Shown: positions 14,154 to 17,470 of the stretch, one piece after another | Layout of the letters: every line of letters begins with the position of its first letter | Position numbering within the stretch: position 1 is the first letter of the stretch | Source of the DNA: an uncultured Fibrobacter sp. | GTDB taxonomy: Bacteria > Fibrobacterota > Fibrobacteria > Fibrobacterales > Fibrobacteraceae | Direction of reading: 5' to 3' | DNA length: 17,470 nucleotides | NCBI GenBank assembly: GCA_934691725.1 | Contig: CAKUTF010000049.1 | Location: forward strand, 1 to 17,470 | The notes under the pieces: model-generated | What the model was told of the DNA's origin: nothing | The model's input: the letters and a program-made list of their open reading frames with translations, nothing else | Databases searched by the model: none | Program-made: the position numbers and the translations under genes

Positions 14154-16241
14154 TCAATAGACTAGGCGAAGCTCGTCGATTACCAGCTTCGAATTCTTCA
14201 CCCCGACATAGCGGTTTCCCGCCGCGCTCGAAGCGAAGACTACACGGATGTGCGTCACAGGCTCGTCGCCGGAACCTTGGACGAGGCCGTTGTTAATCGC
14301 CCGTTCGTCTTTCGATTGCAACGTTGTCGTAAAGGTGGAAGAATTTTCAATCGGGGAACCGGCAAGCGGAATCCCATACTGGAGCTTCATCCTTACCGTG
14401 CGAAACCCTTGGGCATCCGGCGAAGAAATCTCCACGACATCGGGATTCGGACGTCCGGAATTGTCGGCGGTCGATGATCGGTACCACGCCGAAGCGACCA
14501 GTTTATTGACATCGGTTTTCGTCCGGTTGACGTTCTTGTCCCCCGTCCTGTTTTCGAGCAGGACATACATGTCGCAGCTGTCGTTGTTCTGTCCCTTGTA
14601 TTGGAATTTGACTTCGAAAAAGCGGGGCCGCGCGCGAAACGGCTTTCCAAAATCCAGAAGTTCGTTGCCGTCCGGCCACGTCGAAGAATTCGCCATGCTG
14701 AGCGTGCCCACGCCTTTCGGGTTGAAATCCGCCGTATAAAGGCTTCCGCTCGCAATCTTCCCCACTGCGCTTCCCGTCGTGATTTCCGCCCCGATCGTCG
14801 AACCGGACATATATTTTTTCGTCGTCGTCAAAATCGTATTGGCGTTGTTCCAGATGGAATCCGGCAAAGGATCGTCCCCCTTCCAAACGTCCAGGCCGCT
14901 ATTCGGCAGCTGGTATCCGGCCCGAATTTCATAGAGGCTTGTTTCGTCCAAAGCGTTTTTTACCGCAACCCGCATCCCTAAAGAAAGATCGAGTTTTGCG
15001 CCGACTTCCACCTCATCGCAAAAGGCGCCTTCGGAAAACACGATGTCCGAAAGTTCCAGGTTTGCCAGGTCCGCAAGAAACGGAAGCGTGTCCAGGTGGA
15101 TGATGTTCGAAACCGTATCGATCGAAGCGTCCATGCCGGCAATTCGCAGCGAAAGAATTTTCGGGCTTGCTGCAACCAGTCCGAAAAGTTTCCAGGTCGC
15201 CGAGGAACTTTCCGTTGAAACGGTGAATGTCTTTTCCGAGTTCAAGTCCAAGCCGGACAAGGAGAGGTCGGAAGTAGCTCCGTCCGAAAGAAGCAGCGAA
15301 TCGATTTCGACATTTCCCAAATCCTCAGACGATTCGAAATAGAGTGTCACCGTCTTTTTTACCTCGTCGATAAGAGACTTCTTTTGATTTTTCGCCGAAA
15401 GATAAAGAACATCGGTAAGGCCCGCTTTCGAAAAACGAAGCGTCCAAATCCGTTCGGCACCGTCTTCCGCCGTCACGGTAAAGGTTTGCGTTTCTCTCCA
15501 CGCCTTGACGGAATCGGGATTGGGGGAAACTTTCGCACCGGCGCTCACCGACCAGCTTTTCAGCACAAGCGAATCCAGCTCCGTTCCCGAAGCGAGCTTG
15601 ACCAAAAGCGTATCGCCAATCGTATCGAGCCGAATCTGTCCATCAAACAGAAAGCCCAGCGCATTTTCCGAGGAAAGCGCTTTTCCCGACGAACTGCTGG
15701 AAGTTGCACCCGATGAAGTACCTGAACTATTGCCCGAAGAGGATGATGCCGGAACCTGTTCGCTGCTAGACGTCGCCGGTTCCACGCCGGGAATTTTAAA
15801 AGACCATTGCCAAATAGAAGGTTCCCCGCTCTCGGAAAGGACGACGACATAAAAATTTTGGCTAGCGGGAATGCGCAGACGTCTCCGCTTGCGGATAGGC
15901 TTTTTTTCGAACACGACGGACCGCGCAAGGGAATCGAGCGACGCGGAATCCGAAGGGAAAACCTTGAACTTGCTTTCGACGAGGTGCAACGACGCGAAAT
16001 GGCTGATGTCGATATCCTCGACGGTAACGGAATCCCATGTCCCGAGCGAATCCGGCGGCGGAAGCAGGCTAAAGACCAGCCTGTGTTCATCGGAATAGAG
16101 CGCCGGTGCACCGTCCTGTTCGAGCAGAACAATCCCGTCAAGCGAGCGGTAGTCCGAAGTTCCGAACGTATCGTAATCGGCGGTACAGGCGAAGAACAGC
16201 AAAAGGGCAAGGACAAAAACGATGAGGGAGAACTTTTTCAT
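14154..16241 (-). CDS. PCMD-like surface lipoprotein with Ser-rich linker
   Basis: 695 residues. The N-terminus MKKFSLIVFVLALLLFFAC suggests a lipoprotein anchored at Cys19. After a first domain (about 25-150), a serine-rich linker runs from about 157 to 192. Next come about three tandem Ig-like units, each ending with a phrase such as FTVTAEDGAERIWTLRF or FTVSTESSSATWKLFG, similar to repeats in Bacteroidota surface proteins. The C-terminal 240 residues (from GLDVWKGDDPLPDSIWNNAN) resemble the PCMD (putative carbohydrate metabolism) domain: TADFNPKGVG, LLDFGKPFRARPRFFEVKFQY, MYVLLENRTGD, THIRVVFASSAAGNRYVG and final LVIDELRLVY. An AGGAGG Shine-Dalgarno six bases upstream overlaps the previous stop. 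Likely carbohydrate binding at the cell surface, inferred from domain type. Confidence 0.85.
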   Translation of the reverse strand: MKKFSLIVFVLALLLFFACTADYDTFGTSDYRSLDGIVLLEQDGAPALYSDEHRLVFSLLPPPDSLGTWDSVTVEDIDISHFASLHLVESKFKVFPSDSASLDSLARSVVFEKKPIRKRRRLRIPASQNFYVVVLSESGEPSIWQWSFKIPGVEPATSSSEQVPASSSSGNSSGTSSGATSSSSSGKALSSENALGFLFDGQIRLDTIGDTLLVKLASGTELDSLVLKSWSVSAGAKVSPNPDSVKAWRETQTFTVTAEDGAERIWTLRFSKAGLTDVLYLSAKNQKKSLIDEVKKTVTLYFESSEDLGNVEIDSLLLSDGATSDLSLSGLDLNSEKTFTVSTESSSATWKLFGLVAASPKILSLRIAGMDASIDTVSNIIHLDTLPFLADLANLELSDIVFSEGAFCDEVEVGAKLDLSLGMRVAVKNALDETSLYEIRAGYQLPNSGLDVWKGDDPLPDSIWNNANTILTTTKKYMSGSTIGAEITTGSAVGKIASGSLYTADFNPKGVGTLSMANSSTWPDGNELLDFGKPFRARPRFFEVKFQYKGQNNDSCDMYVLLENRTGDKNVNRTKTDVNKLVASAWYRSSTADNSGRPNPDVVEISSPDAQGFRTVRMKLQYGIPLAGSPIENSSTFTTTLQSKDERAINNGLVQGSGDEPVTHIRVVFASSAAGNRYVGVKNSKLVIDELRLVY

Positions 16242-16247
16242 GGAAAT

Positions 16248-16253
16248 CCTCCT
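16248..16253 (-). promoter_or_regulatory. Consensus AGGAGG Shine-Dalgarno overlapping the previous stop codon
   Basis: On the minus strand the sequence reads TAGGAGG followed by ATTTCC and ATG. The AG of the TAG stop of the upstream PCMD gene forms the first two bases of a perfect AGGAGG. This is the strongest ribosome binding site in the window and ties translation of the downstream gene to termination of the upstream one. Confidence 0.85.
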
Positions 16254-17470
16254 AGTAGATCAGCCGGAAGTTTTCAAGCGTGAGCGAGGAATTTTCCCCG
16301 CCGCGATAATTCTTGGCATTTTCAAGCGCCGTTTCACCGGCAACGACATAGGCATAAGCCGAAGAAGCGAACAGGACACGGATGCTTGCCACATCTTCCT
16401 CTCCCGTTCCGAGCGAAACATCCGAAAGCCCCGCATAGCCTCCCGTCAAAAGTCCGTCCGGATCTTCCCCGTAAGAAAGTGCGACAATTTTTGTCGTCTG
16501 TTCCACCGATGCCGAATCGGAGAGCATTCCCACGGCGACCGCCTTGTTGTCCGCGCTCAGCAGAACGACATAGGCAAGGCTTTTTTGGGGAAAACTTCCG
16601 TTCCTGTTTGCCACGTGGCTGTAGGCATAGGAAAGTTCGAAAGCGGAAGGCCGTCCCGTGAACGGTTTTCCGAAAGTCATATCGAGGGAAATGTCCGACG
16701 TATCGATCGAAGGCGTTCCGCCCGAATAAGCGCGGTCATAGATATCGCGGGCATCCTTTCCCGAATAGCTTCCGGCGAAGTAAAATCCCGAAGCCATTTT
16801 CCAGCCGCCGTCAATCGCGATAGGTCCCCAGGCGCAGACGACCTCTTTTGTCGAAATGGTCAGGGATGAACCGTTTTCGGTCAGGTTTTCCGAAGATTTA
16901 AATGTATAAGGCGTTCCGAGAACCGAAGCGCTTCCTTTCTTCCCCATCGCATCGCTTGTCGTCGCCCAGACGGCTGTATCCCGAGCGTTAAAATCGGAAC
17001 CGGGAAGCTGCGAGCCGGCGATTACCTTGTACGCAATCTCGTTTCCCGTCGAATCGAGAAACTTCATTTCGACTTCGCGGCGCAGGTCGAGGAGGGAATC
17101 CATCGGAAAAAGCTTGACACGCGAAAGGTCCGAGGGATAGGGCATTTCCACATAGATTTTTTTCCCGGAAACGGACACCGAGCCGTTTTCGGCTGAAAGT
17201 TCCGAAAGCTTCGGATAGGCTGCGGACGAACTGGAATTTTCCACGACTTCCGCCGACGAAGAGCTTTCCGCAAGGCCTTGCGAAGAAGAGGATTCCACGC
17301 CGGACGAAGATTCCGCACCAGCAGAAGACTTCGGAAATTCCCAGAGGACGCGCCACACGGCGACGATTCGGTTCAAGGAATCCAGGACGACAAAGGAAAA
17401 GTTAGCCGTATCCCGAATCGAGACGACCGTTCCCGCGATGAGTTCCGCGCCGAGTTCCGGGCTTACCAGG
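16252..17470 (-). CDS. PCMD-like surface protein, 5' end outside the window
   Basis: About 405 residues are visible; the frame remains open to base 17469, so the N-terminus lies beyond the window. The TTG at 17376 is not the start: the 31 codons before it (including VSIRDTANFSFVVLDS) align with the first domain of the downstream paralogue (RIPASQNFYVVVLSES). That domain is followed by a Ser-rich linker, then one Ig-like unit and a C-terminal PCMD-like domain with TFGKPFTGRPSAFELSYAY, LAYVVLLSADNK, ASIRVLFASSAYAYVVAG and final SLTLENFRLIY. It is shorter than the downstream paralogue because it has fewer Ig-like units between linker and PCMD domain. Its TAG lies ten bases before the next ATG. 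Probable exported carbohydrate-associated protein. Confidence 0.8.
   Translation of the reverse strand, partial: LVSPELGAELIAGTVVSIRDTANFSFVVLDSLNRIVAVWRVLWEFPKSSAGAESSSGVESSSSQGLAESSSSAEVVENSSSSAAYPKLSELSAENGSVSVSGKKIYVEMPYPSDLSRVKLFPMDSLLDLRREVEMKFLDSTGNEIAYKVIAGSQLPGSDFNARDTAVWATTSDAMGKKGSASVLGTPYTFKSSENLTENGSSLTISTKEVVCAWGPIAIDGGWKMASGFYFAGSYSGKDARDIYDRAYSGGTPSIDTSDISLDMTFGKPFTGRPSAFELSYAYSHVANRNGSFPQKSLAYVVLLSADNKAVAVGMLSDSASVEQTTKIVALSYGEDPDGLLTGGYAGLSDVSLGTGEEDVASIRVLFASSAYAYVVAGETALENAKNYRGGENSSLTLENFRLIY

Overview
The window looks like a chromosomal segment from a Fibrobacter-type bacterium (Fibrobacterota). The evidence is protein style: secreted lipoproteins with long poly-serine linkers, two tandem proteins ending in a PCMD-like (putative carbohydrate metabolism) domain, and a 903-residue protein with the layout of the Fibrobacter paralogous family I recall as TIGR02171 (FGE-sulfatase-like domain, TolB-like propeller, SGNH-like domain). 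No rRNA, tRNA, CRISPR array, transposase or phage gene was seen.

Layout. Positions 1-404 are non-coding and hold pyrimidine-rich, degenerate heptad repeats. Positions 405-2155 (minus) hold a secreted TolB-like propeller protein followed by a glutamine cyclotransferase; the two genes share one base. Positions 2191-10104 (minus) form a probable envelope operon, read from 10104 downwards: an AlgX/AlgJ-like SGNH lipoprotein, a transglutaminase/SirB1-like protein, a GT-C-like polytopic membrane protein, the 903-residue three-domain lipoprotein, and a short lipoprotein carrying only the propeller. Directly after that short gene, out of frame, lies a 39-codon relic matching the extreme C-terminus of the 903-residue protein. 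The short gene is therefore probably a decayed or internally deleted full-length paralogue.

Positions 10162-12035 (plus) encode the two-step agmatine-to-putrescine pathway (N-carbamoylputrescine amidase, then agmatine deiminase, overlapping by ATGA). A convergent ribonuclease H with an N-terminal viroplasmin-type domain occupies 12032-12667 (minus); its stop codon and that of the deiminase lie in the same CTAG. Positions 12713-14145 (plus) hold a short GT9-like protein with a TTG start, coupled by ATGA to a PHP-domain phosphoesterase. Positions 14154-17470 (minus) hold two tandem PCMD-like proteins; the upstream one runs off the window edge.

Coding density is very high. Many neighbours overlap by 1-14 bases, so translational coupling looks common. 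Most of the window concerns the cell envelope: six or seven of the fourteen genes encode predicted exported or lipid-anchored proteins. The best candidates for undescribed biology are the 10104-2306 envelope operon and its mosaic three-domain family. Family assignments come from motif recognition by eye; no database search was run.
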